A DNA stretch of 64,000 bases from NCBI GenBank assembly GCA_947462335.1, contig OX381715.1:39718650-39782649 (forward strand). Direction: 5' to 3'. The notes under the pieces were generated by a model. It saw only the letters and a list, made by a program, of their open reading frames with translations, searched no databases and had not been told where the DNA came from. Position 1 is the stretch's first letter, and each line of letters begins with the position of its first letter. Below are positions 35,432 to 47,300 of the stretch, one piece after another. Source of the stretch: Harmothoe impar. Its lineage: Eukaryota; Annelida; Polychaeta; Phyllodocida; Polynoidae. The translations under genes were made by a program, and so were the position numbers.

Positions 35432-35745
35432 GGCATCATGCTACCTTAGAGGACCAACGTATATTTTCAAAGAAAGTACATAAATTCTTCTGACAAACTC
35501 AATCAATGAGTATGCTGCTTGCAACCCAGCGACCTTCCTACCATAATGACCCTTACTTATAGTTAGAAGCAGCAACATTTCCAACCCCAGAAGTCACCCA
35601 TAACTTCAGAGCTTTGTGTCTCTTTGCAATAACAGTCATCACAAGTCACATCCACAGTCAGATCTAACACTTGACTGACCCCAAACCAGGCGCTGCCTTA
35701 AACACAAACAGGGGCCCATAAACCTACCAGGGAAAGGGTCAATAA

Positions 35746-36700
35746 ATAGTTCAGGAAGGCAACTCACCAAATTACTCAAGCGTATTTCCGAGGGCAAACC
35801 CTTGCTTAATTTCCTGTTTGTCTAAAAGCACTTGGTCTATTTTTCCACTCCTAAATATGAAGGCTACTGTATGACACCCAGTTACCCAATTTGTTGTGAC
35901 ATGCTGTATATTTTATCTGTAATATCTGAACTATAGTCAGCTCCAGCCAGAACTCTCAGAGATGCACTACATAAGGTATGTGGTTGATCATGAACCTACA
36001 GCTGACAACTTAACGTCCCCCAAGGGCAATCTGCCTGAGACCTGAGGCCAGAACGTATGTGCTTGATACCATCGCTTATCAATCCTATTACTTCTTGAGG
36101 CACAATGCACTTTGTTAGATGCTCACATATGAAACTGTCCCCCAGAACCTCTCCAAGCTGTCCTTGACAAATGGTATGACTGTGTGTATATATTGTGCAC
36201 AAAACAGAAGGACATGCTGAGGATGAAAACCCACTTGATGGTACTAATGATCAGTGTCGTCGCCTTCACATGTTTTGGCAGGGTCAAGTTTATTACGGAA
36301 CGACCTACAATTTCTGTGAATCTGAGAATGTAAGATGGTTGTATCACATGAAAATTAAACGTTTAGGAAAAAATGCTTTTCCTCCATGGTCTTTAAGCGT
36401 TTGTCTATACAAAATTAGGATTATTCTTTTCCTTCATTTTGGAATACACACTGAACCTTTACCTTCATTCTTGTCAATCGATTTTCAGACAGTCATAATC
36501 AAACGAATACAGTCTTTCTGAAAGGTGTTATTCTTTAAAATCCGCTGCAGTCTTGTCAGACAAAAAAAGTAAAACTAAAACATCGGATCCGTCACTCAAT
36601 TGGTCAATATAATCAAATTGTTAAAGGAAATAAACAACAGGATTTTATAACTGTGTCAGGAAAACCAGAGTTTGTTGATGTAAACAGAAGGCTGTTTCCT
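35746..36700. other. Unassigned sequence
   Basis: A 108-codon plus-strand ORF (36195-36521) without recognisable motif overlaps a minus-strand ORF; treated as chance. Confidence 0.35.
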
Positions 36701-37379
36701 GGTTGTGCTGCAACATGAACAGCCAGGTTCCACATCAAATCTCATGGGAGAGATTACATCAGATGTTTGCCAAATTGAACAACTCTCTTTGTGGTGTTCT
36801 GTTTCCTGCCTTCAGTGCCCATTTACAGAGTGTGAGGCCATTGGGGAATACAACCCACTGTGAGGGTATCCATCTGGGAGGTACTGGTTTCAAGAAGTAT
36901 TTTGCGTGGACAGATGGGTTGCCCTGTCTTTCTTCTGGTTCCACTTGTACAGTTCACTTTGGCAACAACTTTTATGAATAAGGTTTCTGAATTGCCAACC
37001 CTATACATACATGGGGATGACCAGTTTATGCCTACTGTTAAAACGGGTCGAGGCTGTAAAACCCGAATTACTGTATGAGTATAATGTTGAAATATGTCCT
37101 CTGACCATATGAAGTTTGCTATGAAAGTGCATTGCATATCCCGTTCTGTTGCCAGCGTGCAGAATGGCACAAGCCCCACTCATGCAATAACCGCTGACTC
37201 AGTCACTTTGGCGTGTAGCCCTCTCTATATACATCCGACTCCCTCGTTCAATAAACTTGCTGAATGATATAAAGCTTGTTCATTGCTTGCGGCAAGAAAT
37301 GAAGGAATCAAGAAAAGCTTTGTCCTGAAGTTGCATGGTCCACAAAGTCTCGGGTTTAATTGTTTGAGAAGCTATTCCA

Positions 37380-37590
37380 GTTTCTGATTGACAGTACACA
37401 TTTCAATCACTCCTCATAGTGCAGTTGGACACACATCTCAATGCAATAACATTATAAAGCATATCACATTGCTTCCGAGATTTGTTCTTCTGCATTCATT
37501 TCATGAGACTACAATGCCATTGATACAATGTGCAAAGGTAAGGATAGTAGGATGGGCCAGACAGATTGGCTGACACCTAATGTATTAAAG
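37380..37590 (+). repeat. Diverged direct duplicate of 57,145-57,370
   Basis: Shared blocks in the same order: TTTCTGATTG, TTTCAATCACTCCTCA, GGACA, AATAACA, GCATTCATTT/GTATTCATTTT, AATGTGCAA and ACAGATTGNCTGACACC-like. Upstream similarity (a GGGAGAGATT/GGGAGGGATT block) is faint. Could be an old duplication or a shared dispersed repeat. Confidence 0.55.
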
Positions 37591-37970
37591 TGTGTAAAGC
37601 CATAGATCTAAATAGACATCCCTTTTTGAAGTGTGATACTAAATCTGATTGTGGCTTCAACTTTTGCGGAAAGTACATGAATGAATCACGGTTTAAAGAC
37701 CCCTCTAAATAAGGACCTTAGAATTTGTATGTACTTAATCATGTATGGCACTCAATAGTATCCTACTCATATATATCACTGCACCAACTTTGCCTTTTAC
37801 ATTGGATTTACATTTTGTGTAAAGGCCGATTTTACAGACCATTACATACCATTACAGACATTTACAACAAAATTTACAACAAATGTAAAACTGATCAATA
37901 TTGATCTTTACATGGCTTTACTACCTCGATCAAAGCTGGTAATGGCTGTATTTACACTTAGTGAAATGGC

Positions 37971-38146
37971 CTGTAAATGTGAGTAATTTCGACCATTACA
38001 AATTGTGCAAAACCCTGTAAATGTGAGTAATTTCGATCATTACAACTTGTGCAAAACCCTGTAAATGTGAGTAATTTTGATAATTATCACTTGTACAAAA
38101 CCCTGTAAATGTGAGTAATTTTGATTCTTATATATTGTGAGAAACC
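37971..38146. repeat. 44-bp tandem repeat, four copies
   Basis: Units start at 37971, 38015, 38059 and 38103 with CTGTAAATGTGAGTAATTT and end in GTGCAAAACC-like sequence. Part of the left arm of the enclosing element. Confidence 0.9.
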
Positions 38147-38260
38147 AAGGCAAATTATAGTTTAAAACCCTAGGAATTCCTACAATCGGGTACATCAATT
38201 CTGGGGAATGGGACACACTTGTTTTAATTTATTTTCATCATTTGGTGCATCATTTTGTGG

Positions 38261-38500
38261 TTAGAGCCGGCTCCTAGGGGTTAGGGCCGGCTCCTAGGGT
38301 TTTGGGCCGGCTCCTGGGGGTTGTGGCTGATTCCTGGGGGTTGTGGTCGGCTCCTGGGGGTTGTGGCTGATTCCTGGGGATTGGGGCCGGCTCCTGGGGG
38401 TTGTGGCTGATTCCTGGGGATTGGGGCCGGCTCCTGGGGTTTTGGGCCGGCTCCTGGGGATTGGGGCCGGCTCCTGGGGGTTGGGGCCAACTTCTTGAGG
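38261..38500. repeat. 20-bp GC-rich minisatellite, 12 copies
   Basis: Twelve exact 20-bp registers of TTGGGGCCGGCTCCTGGGGG and its variant TTGTGGCTGATTCCTGGGGA. The two variants partly alternate. The proline-rich minus-strand ORF is a by-product. Confidence 0.97.
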
Positions 38501-39437
38501 CTAGGGCCGGGGAGAGATTCCTGCAGAGGCCAGGGACCGGCTGGGTTGGCTCCTGTGATAAGCAGAAAATTATATATTATACAGGTTATTAGTGTGTATT
38601 CAGGTCCATTGTATAGGCCCTACATAATTTACTGGTTATCTTATATGGTATATCGTTCTTCTGTTCTTCTAAGGATATATGTGGACAGTTGAGGCAAAAG
38701 GGTCCTCCAAGGTAAAAACTCAATAATAAAATTGATGTCATCAGCTTTCCAGTGATATCTTTTATAAGCAGGTACCACTTCTAGTTTTTGAGTACTGGCT
38801 CTCTGAATATGGGTGGTGACGGTCCAATCTTAAATGCCAATAAGCTCTATCTTCCTTTATTTTAGAGATATTTCTATCTAATTAGCATAATTATGCTAAT
38901 TACCAAATATCCAAACTTTTTCAAACAATTGGTCACAGATTTTGATCTAAAAATGGTATTTACATTCTGTTTTCAGCATAGAAATCGTTTTGATGCCTTC
39001 TTTCATTCAATCCTCTAAAATGTTCGATTTAGAATGAAAATCATGTTTCCGTGGCAACCAACATGTGCATAAAACACCAATTTAGGCCCAAAAACGTTCT
39101 TTTCCATTCCAAATATGGAATGTTTTCACCAAAAATGGAATCTTCTAACGTGGCCTATCATGTTCTGCATAAAAAAGTAGTATAGATAAGTTTTTGCTAT
39201 ATCTTGGTCCTTTTTGGCTAAATGGAGCCCCCTGGTGGCCAAAGTTGGTACTAAAATTCCCCCGAGGAGGTCCCTTTTCCCTTTTTGATCCACATATATG
39301 TTTAAATATAAAGCAATACAAAAAAATCCAACTATAGATAATTATTTCCAAATAACTACATAATTAATATGGATATTGTGATACTTATTATTCCTAGATA
39401 CCTGATCAAACTTACAATAACTTTCTGAAATGGTGAT

Positions 39438-40340
39438 CCTTGGTTCTAGCCTTATTTAACTATGCCTTCTAAACAGAATGTGATGATATAATACCTACCA
39501 GAGCCATACATGTGCATGCATGTAGGTGTAGATACATGTGGTCTCTCTGCTGCCTGCTGGTGTACTGGTCACACTGTTTACTCCCCCCCCCCCCCCTACT
39601 CACACCCAGACTGGGGCTGGTGGCCCAGTGACTGACTGAGAAAGCCAACATACAATGGACGGGGGGAGGGAGGTATATGGGGGTGGGGGGGGGGGGTGGC
39701 TTTGTCTCACCTGCCCCACATACATTAGGCTACCCCTCTATCGAGGTGCCAGGGTGGCTAGGTGACAGCTTCCTCCAGACAGGGTTGTCGCCATGAGGAG
39801 AGTTGTGAAGTACAGGGGGGGGGGGGTAACTAGCAAAAACATTAAATTTCCTTTATTACCAAAATGCTATGGCTTGGCATCATAGCCGTGGACCAAACTT
39901 TTTCTAATTTTATCCCTTTGATAAAAATAGATAATTATAGAATGTTTTGGCAGCGACATATAGTACACCCCATGGTTTTAGTATAAAGATGTGTGGAAAA
40001 AAACTATTAAAAAACCTGTAGTATCAACCACTTTATTATAATATAATATGTATGACAATGAATACATATTTTTAATGTTGGAAGGACAGGGGAGGCCGTG
40101 GATAGGACAGGGGAGGCCGGGGACATGACAGGGGAGGCCGAGGACAGGTCAGAGGAGGCCGGGCATAGGTCAGGGGAGGCCGGGGACAGGTCAGGGGAGG
40201 CCGGGGACAGGTCAGGTTAGGCCGGGGACAGGACAGGGGATCCTCAACCTGTTCATTATACATTATTCTGTGGCCCTCTGGGAGTTAAAACCCTTGGTTC
40301 TAGCCTTATTTAACTATGTCTTCTAAACAGAATGTGATGA
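39438..40340. repeat. 49-bp direct repeats bracketing about 805 bp
   Basis: 39438-39486 and 40292-40340 both begin CCTTGGTTCTAGCCTTATTT and end AAACAGAATGTGATGA, with one difference (ATGCC/ATGTC). They enclose long C and G runs and the 21-bp minisatellite. Too long for a target duplication; more likely a duplication or recombination trace. Confidence 0.9.
40084..40240. repeat. 21-bp minisatellite, about 7.5 copies
   Basis: Unit GGACAGGGGAGGCCGGGGACA with small changes (GGTCAG, GGCATA). As 21 is a multiple of three, the minus strand gives a repeated CPRPPLT peptide, which is an artefact. Confidence 0.95.
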
Positions 40341-41111
40341 ACCTAACTTGAACTTGACTTGAACTTGATACTCACCAGGCGAGCTAGGGAACCCTAACTC
40401 CGTTATTATACTTTTCTTAAGGCCTCTGGTCTGAAAAAATCAAGTACCCCCCCCCCTGTATGCCGCCTAACCTGATAAGGATACACATTACAAAAGGGGT
40501 AAATGCTTGTAAATATCAACTGATGTAAATCCCAGGTAAATTTGTGTAAATTTTGAGCTTTATCTTTGCACAGATTTACAATGATAGTTGCATACGTTTA
40601 CATCAAATTTTACTTGGAAATAACAGAGGGGTAAATATATGTAAATATCAATGGATGTAAATACCAGGTATTGTATTTGTTTTCGCCAGTCCCCCCCCCC
40701 CATCCACGGGTATGAAGGTGAGGGGGGAGAGGGGTGGTCAGCAGGGCCCCTTGTGGCGTCAGGGTTGTCTGGGAAGACCCCTGACCCAGCCAGCATGGCG
40801 CTTATTGTGACGTTGGTGCAGCTTACAGCAGATGTAAATGTTTGTAAATATCAATCCATGTAAAGGCCAGGTAAATTGGTGTTAATTTAGAGCACAATCT
40901 GCACACCGATTTACAGTGACAATTACAAAGATTTACACCATTTTTACTTGGAATTTACAAAAGTGGAAAATCCATGTATATATCAATCGATGTAAAGGCC
41001 AGGTAAATTGGTGTAAATTTGAATCACCATCTTTGCACAGAATCCCAACGAGCTTTATATGTTTTTACATGGAATTTACATGTTGTAAAACTCAAATCTC
41101 GTGCAGTGTAT

Positions 41112-41931
41112 TATTCACTTCAAGCATCACAGTGATATAACTGAAAACGCTTTCTCTGCAAATTCTAGCCTGCTGTCACCAGTTTACCTTTGAGGTAGGA
41201 GGAATGATGCGTGCAACATTCTCATGGGGATAAACAAATCATTTCAAAAGGCATATCTAGTTTCAAATACAATGTCGTTCAGACGGACTAGTTTGGCTTT
41301 GGGTCAGATTTTCATGAAGCAGTTTCCATGCAACATAGGATTCTCATTTTAAGGAAACATGAGCATTTTATGAAGTTCAATGTTAATAGAACATATTGTC
41401 TGATGAAGCTACTCTTGTTTCTTCAGTGTAGTCTCTTGAGTTCTCTTCACTGTTAACTTCATGGACAATGTAATTGTACATGTTGCTTATATTTGTGAAT
41501 TGAAAATATTTTTGATAGATGTCTCTCTTTCATGATGCGAAGATTAATGCCTTACACTGATATTGATATTCGATATATTTACCAGTAATCATAATGCCCC
41601 CATTGCATCCATGATAATTATCTAATCCAGGTTAGGTTATGCTCCAAAATGCTACTGAAGGAAATATGACCGTACACTATGTACTTCATTGTAAACAATA
41701 ACATCCAGTCACAATAGTGATTACATGCAAACAGTATCACCTATTAATTTATGTTAATATTGGCCCCTTTGGTCTGTTATGGTATATATTAGACCCTTGA
41801 CTAATATGGGTACTATACAATAGACCCAAAACTGACTCTTGGCATGGTGCCAGATTCTCTGGACACGGTCTGGACCTACACTAATTCCTTGTGGTGGTTG
41901 CCACCTAGTTACACCACATTATACCAAATTT
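41112..41931. other. Unassigned sequence
   Basis: No ORF, repeat or RNA gene recognised. Confidence 0.45.
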
Positions 41932-42390
41932 TGGCTTTTCCCATGCCAAAAGTGGATATTTGCCGTGCGGTTATCTCAGGCTAACGCACGCTCAGAATTT
42001 ATTTTATAGTCCAAGACGTTCTCACATATTATAACAAGGTAATGAAAGATATGCATAGCCATTTTGGCTACAAAATCATTGTGACTCGTCCAGGATGGGA
42101 ACCCCGGCCGCTAGAATGCTTAGCCGCCTATGCTAGACATTTTGAGAAGATGAAACCTAACCTTTCCCTACCTTGACTGTCAGCGGCCGGTCTCTACGTG
42201 TTAGATATCATCAAAATATGGCAAAATTAGACAATGTCAAGCGTAATCCTTCAGTCCAATACATGTTTATACCTCCTTCTTGATGATCTCATGCAGTACT
42301 AGCCTTTTAATCACGTACATTCCTCATAATTCGACATTTTGTGAACGGTGCTGGCCCGGTTATAATTGTATTTGGGGCGGGTGAGGACGA
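41932..42390. mobile_element. Member of a family shared with 55,285-56,022
   Basis: The left end carries CCCATGCCAAAAGTGGATAT and GCCGTGCGGTTATCTCAGG, whose inverse stands at the right end of the second locus (55,977-56,022). The block around GACAATGTCAAGCGTAATCC to GGCCCGGTTATAATTGTA (42,229-42,370) matches 55,310-55,450 in the same orientation. The right end of this copy is not seen. Confidence 0.6.
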
Positions 42391-43018
42391 TCAGCTGATT
42401 GAAGCCACCATAGGTCAGTCTGTCACTTGATCGGACGCATCCCGCTGTTTACAACTCTATAGATACATGGAACTCATGATTTCACAACAGTCCGTTAGTG
42501 TATCAACATACATGTACTCTCTGTGATTCAACATCACAACACAACTCCACCGTATAAATGATTATTCTCTGAGGAATTTTGGCAGAAATTACACATAAAT
42601 TGATCTCACCTAATATAAGTGAACCAGCACATTAACCTACAAAAGGGTCCTTTTCTATGGGCAATGGTAGTGTCACTACGTGTTGGTAAGTGAAGTGTTC
42701 AAGACATGAATTTTGAGCTAGTCTTGAAGTGCACGCCCAGGCAGAGAAACTCAGACTGATAATATTAGGTCATGCATAAATTCGTAGTCATACATTGTTG
42801 TATTGGTTAAGAGATTATTGTTGATTCCCAATCTCCCAAGATTCAACTTCTATATTAATTTGCAATATATTGTGAGAACAATATCAAAAGAACCCCAATA
42901 AAACATGAATGCACCTTATAAGATATGAGAAAAGATCTATGTTCTGCTGTTCTATTCTGAGGCAAAACGACCTGACAGTTTCCCAGATTGTTCTACACTT
43001 TGCCCTTTGTGTCCATAA
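42391..43018. other. Unassigned sequence
   Basis: Nothing recognised. Confidence 0.45.
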
Positions 43019-43264
43019 CGTGACTCATAGATCATGGCAGCCATACCGGAGGCAATCTACAAATGCCTCACCCTGGGCGGTGAATCATGCAGATTACATC
43101 TGGCTGCTATGTATAGCTACTATAAGTATCTGATGTTTTACCATCATTCTAGTCACATCATAGAAGGAAAACCAGCTTCTCCTCACAGCCACTTGACCCC
43201 GCTTACTGCCATATGCAGATACTCCATGTACCCAAGTAGGGATGGGTGCCTCCCGTGCACTTAA
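43019..43264 (+). repeat. Duplicated segment (copy 2), uninterrupted; contains a 76-codon ORF
   Basis: Matches the sequence on both sides of the hAT-like element at 30,465-31,300. The ORF at 43034 starts MAAIPEAIYKCLTLGG within the shared part and ends at 43264. I recognise no family. Copy 1 has a 4-bp length change at the matching place, so the frame is not kept. Confidence 0.6.
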
Positions 43265-44731
43265 CCCCTTCGATCTGATGTATTTTTCAAACATGTAATC
43301 ATTGTAATTCTCGATATGCCTTCTTAAAATGAATGAATGTCCTTATTGCTAAATGCATATGTTAGTGCCCCTTCTGGTGGCCATCTTGGATTTTAAAAAA
43401 AGAGCCAAACTTCTTCCATGTTTTCCAAAATCATGCAAGGTTAATCCATGAACTTTGAATCGTGTGCATCTTAGTAAAGGCATTGCACTATGTCCTGTGA
43501 TACCTGATGTATATTCAGATAGGCAATCCTAAATAACAACAAAATTGGTCATCAAATTATTAGCATTCTGCCAGGACTATAATAATGTTTCAATGACATT
43601 GGATTTGCCACATAGAATATCTATGGTAAATCAAAAGAAAAAATGCAATCAATACCGTAGAAACAATTCAATATCATTAAATAGGGCAATAAAGAAGCAC
43701 CAGCATTCCTCCATCAAAGCAACGACACCCCTCGAGTTTAATGACTTCCCTTTAGTACTCTCTTTATCATCGACAGTAGGAACAGTGCCGTACCCCATGT
43801 TTAATAACGTTCCCAGATAATGAACAATGTGGAACTGGAAGGATGACTGTTTACTGCCATTATGCTTCGGCGTTTGTCTCTTTATAGGTGTAAAAGGGGT
43901 ACAGCTATAATGTGCCTTGGTTTGGTTCTATTTGTCATTTAATGACCACTATCTTATCAGTGGTGTTGTAGATATGGTGTATGCAGTATGGGTGAACTTA
44001 AACAGCCCCCGGCTACATCTAATGTCTGATGAAACTCCTAGAGTAAAAGTACCCTTCAAAGGACTGAAATGCTTTTGACTGTTAACCAATCATAAAGCAG
44101 ATGTAAACAGTATTTCTATTGAACATTTGACATTTACATGACTTTGGCATCTGTGGCATCTTTGGAATCTTTAAGACCATAAATATGGCATTATACGCAG
44201 ATTGAGTGTAACATCTGTATAACTGTCACATCACCGAGCATTAGTCAGAAGCATTGAGAGAGCTCAAATTGCTCTGCATTGCTAGACCCTATTCTAAACT
44301 AGTCTACTGCGCATGTCTTTGCGCATGTACACATGCAGTTGGCCCTGAACACGCTAGGGGGTGCCTTTGATCATATTTGTGTATATTAGGGCTATATTTC
44401 TATGTATGGTCAAAAATAACCTGCAAGACCTGACCTAGCCTTAAACCCAGGATCTCCTGCATGTGAGCCTAACGTTTTACCCCTACTCTACTGGGGCTCT
44501 GGCAGTAGGCCTGATGAAAGTTATACCTGTACCACATTGAGATTATGTGCCCCAGTTATCTATTTTTCAATTTCTAACACCAAAAACATTAAAAATATTA
44601 TATAAAAGCCACCAAATACCAATTTTACTTTGAATCTTGTGGGACCTAAGGGTACTAAAACTGGAAAAAAAGTTATGAGGATAGGGATATCATCCGCTAG
44701 CCCACAACCAAAAGAGTGATTTTGGATGGTG
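43265..44731. other. Unassigned sequence
   Basis: A 91-codon ORF (43545-43820) has no known motif. No repeat recognised. Confidence 0.4.
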
Positions 44732-45666
44732 ATAAAAGTGTCGGACCATACGTCTTTAATCCTCTATGAATCCAAAAATACCAAACACCTATTGATTCTA
44801 AGAATAAATATCTATAGTAACTAGATGTTTGTTCAATCTGGACAGTAATAGCAGCATAAGGTAGCTTCTTGATATTGGGTAGGGCTGTTTTCATGTATTA
44901 ATGTAAGGTCCGACACTTTAATGTAAGGTCCGACACTTTTATATTCTTCACCTTAAAGCAGCTACAGAATTAAAGTGCCTGCACCAGTAGTGCTCTTTGT
45001 TATTTCATATAAAAGGTAATACTGTATGCCTTCAAGAAAATGTAAATTATCACAAGTCCAATCAAAATTCTTTGATTTCTGACTTTCCAAAGTCTGTAAA
45101 TTACCCTCAAAACATGATTCCCACCCATTAGACATATTTCATTATTCCCCCATGCCCACTGAGACAACAACAAACTTCATGTCTTCTTAGATATAGGTGT
45201 TTCTTCACAGATACAAGAGTTTTCACCAGGTTATTGATGACAAAATTGTCACCATAGCCCATGTCATGAAAATGGTACTTGTGTAAGGTCCGACACTTTT
45301 ATCATTTGAACCTCAATTACATGATTATGATATGAAAAATAATCATTATTCATGTAAAATGATACATGAAATTAAAAGTATGCATAGTGAAGATAACACA
45401 CAGTGAGCTAGATGATAAGCAAAGCACTTTTGAGCTATGTAGAGTAAAGTTGGTGATGTTTGGTAAAAGTTTCAGCATTTTCACAGGTTTTGCAAAGTAT
45501 GCTGATCCACAAAATGAAAAGTTTTTGAACAGTGATTATCAAACCTGGTAGGCATGATTATATTTATACTGTGGCTACTTGAAAACACAATAAGGAGTTA
45601 CTGTGGTGTTTTCCAGACATTTTGACACTGCTTTGTATTTTTTGTTGTAAGGTCCGACACTTTTAT
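44732..45666. repeat. Cluster B of the 20-bp motif (GTAAGGTCCGACACTTTTAT)
   Basis: Copies: 44732-44751 (plus, ATAAAAGTGTCGGACCATAC), then on the minus strand 44903-44922 and 44923-44942 (abutting), 45283-45302 and 45647-45666. Start-to-start steps are 171, 380 (from the first of the doublet) and 364 bp. Read in reverse, the order resembles cluster A: same-orientation singles, one doublet, one opposite copy. Segments between are AT-rich and show no obvious mutual similarity. Confidence 0.85.
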
Positions 45667-46022
45667 TCTAGATTGTTTTGGCTGGTCGATAAAAACTGCA
45701 ATCCTAGGAATTGATTGTGCCAATCAGGGTTTTCAAACACCCAAGATATATGTCTTTCAATATAGCAAACTTATATTAAGTTGAATTGAGCTTTTTAAAT
45801 TTTCATTTTTATTCCCTATTGGCCCCAGGATGTGACATTTTTCAAAATCCTGACTCATGATGAGGACCGCCCTTCCTGCCACCCTCTGGCCAGCCATATG
45901 TGACCTTGACTGGGAATACATGGGTCTTATTGGTCCAAATATGGATTCAGAGGTTTAGGTTTATTTTCAAAGCAAACTGTTTTGGCTTTCACAAAACACT
46001 CCTATTCTGGGAACCTGGTCAT

Positions 46023-46102
46023 TATATGCTGAGCTATGACTCAACATATGGTGCATCATGCCTATATGCTGAGCTATGACTCAACATATGGTGCATCATG
46101 CC
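46023..46102. repeat. Perfect 40-bp tandem duplication
   Basis: TATATGCTGAGCTATGACTC followed by AACATATGGTGCATCATGCC occurs twice back to back without a difference, implying a recent event. Confidence 0.97.
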
Positions 46103-46865
46103 GACTGGATGGCCAGCTGGGAGGGGTTTGGCAGACCGAAGGGTAAATTTCTCCCTGCAGTTTATGGTAGAGTGATAGCCACATGCTGCCTCAGCTGCCC
46201 CGCTCCTGCACCCCACCCCCCACCTGTATTTTATATGGATAGCCCTTGCAACCAGCTTCAATATGCCACCAGTCCCATGTCTCTAAGACCATCGGTTCAC
46301 AAGATAGAAATTGATATGTTCTTGTCCAATAAAAAGTGTGAAGATTATTCGCCTCATCCGCAAAACTTCAAATCAAGATATTTTAGCAACCCCTGGTCTG
46401 ATTGTCTTGGGACTGGAGGCGTTGGAAAGCAAATATTGTCCACTCTCTGATGGAATGATCACATAGCCTTACACTTTCTAAAACCATTTGAATTGCGGGA
46501 ATCAGACAATTATTGGCTTATCTATGAGTCAATATGTGAAAGTTGTAAACTTTTTTTTGGTCCGCAATCTTTAGACATCATTTTCTGAGGGTTGGGACTC
46601 CTAGTCAGCACCACATATGAATAACAAAACCATTTTAAACATTTTCAATGAATGTGGTCCTTGCGTCTGAACACTTTTAATAGCATGACCTCTGACACAA
46701 GAATGATACCAAAGTGGCAGGCTCTTACAGCATAACTATCATGATGGACCTGTCCAAACATTTCTGCTGAAATAACCCATACATTGTACTCAGTTTTGAA
46801 TGAAGGATACATTTTTGTGTCTTTCTGTGAATCTCTGTCAATATGTTCTCACCTGGAAGGCCCCT
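46103..46865. other. Unassigned sequence
   Basis: A 124-codon plus-strand ORF (46076-46450) starts within the tandem duplication and shows no domain; considered chance. Confidence 0.35.
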
Positions 46866-46945
46866 CCTCATGGCCCCTACCATCTCCTCACGGCCCATAC
46901 CATTTTCTCACGGCCCCTACCATCTCCTCACGGCCCCTACCATCC
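46866..46945. repeat. 20-bp minisatellite, four copies
   Basis: CCTCACGGCCCCTACCATCT with minor variants, in four consecutive 20-bp registers. Confidence 0.93.
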
Positions 46946-46977
46946 CCATCTCTTTGTCACCATTACGATCTGAAGTG

Positions 46978-47300
46978 ATATGACACATACGGAGCAAAAA
47001 TACCACATACGGCACACAAAAGACAAAAAAACAGGGTATATGTGCATTTTTTGACATAGCACCCCCCCCCTACCCCTCCGTATATCTTGTACTAAATACG
47101 CCAAAATGCGGAATTTTTGTGCTCCGCATGTTGAGCTGAAACGCAATTTTCGCCGTATGTACATACGGCCGGCCGTATGTACATACGGCGGCCGTATCTT
47201 TTTCCGTAAGATGCGGACATGTTGAGCTGAAACGCAAAAATGAACTGAAACGCAAAAAAGACACATACGGCCCCTCCGTATGATACGGTGAAACGTCTTC
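46978..47300. repeat. CATACGG-rich unit with a 40-bp perfect palindrome
   Basis: 47151-47190 is a perfect palindrome made of two adjacent copies of CGCCGTATGT/ACATACGGCC type half-units. It is flanked by direct copies of CATGTTGAGCTGAAACGCAA (about 47,128 and 47,218). CATACGG or CCGTATG recurs through the region. ORFs on the minus strand (137 codons) are composed of these repeats. Confidence 0.7.

Larger units (their letters stand above)
32350..35745 (+). repeat. Arm A of a diverged inverted segmental duplication
   Basis: Collinear blocks match 47,860-51,460 in reverse: 32,375-32,470 (GGTGCCTTAGTCATTAG, CGACTACCAGCTGGTGG) with 51,445-51,345; 34,060-34,235 with 51,000-50,835; 34,740-34,960 with 50,540-50,290; 35,580-35,745 with 48,025-47,860. 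Differences in length are largely explained by mobile elements present in only one arm (32728-33512, 33732-33950 and 35235-35431 here). Confidence 0.8.
37777..41108. mobile_element. 3.3-kb CACTGCAC-ended element with TTTACA-rich arms
   Basis: The left end CACTGCACCAACTTTGCCTT then TTACA is mirrored at the right by TGTAAAACTCAAATCTCGTG then CAGTG. TAT flanks both sides (37774-37776, 41109-41111). The arms (37,800-38,150 and 40,490-41,100) are full of TTTACA/TGTAAA units, with TTTACATGG blocks inverted between them. The centre holds several minisatellites and G- or C-runs. No transposase ORF. Confidence 0.75.

Noticed and set aside
38281..38490. Proline-rich protein on the minus strand
   Set aside because: It is a translation of the 20-bp minisatellite; the frame shifts with each unit.
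40072..40263. CPRPPLT-repeat peptide
   Set aside because: It is a translation of the 21-bp minisatellite, open only because the unit is a multiple of three.
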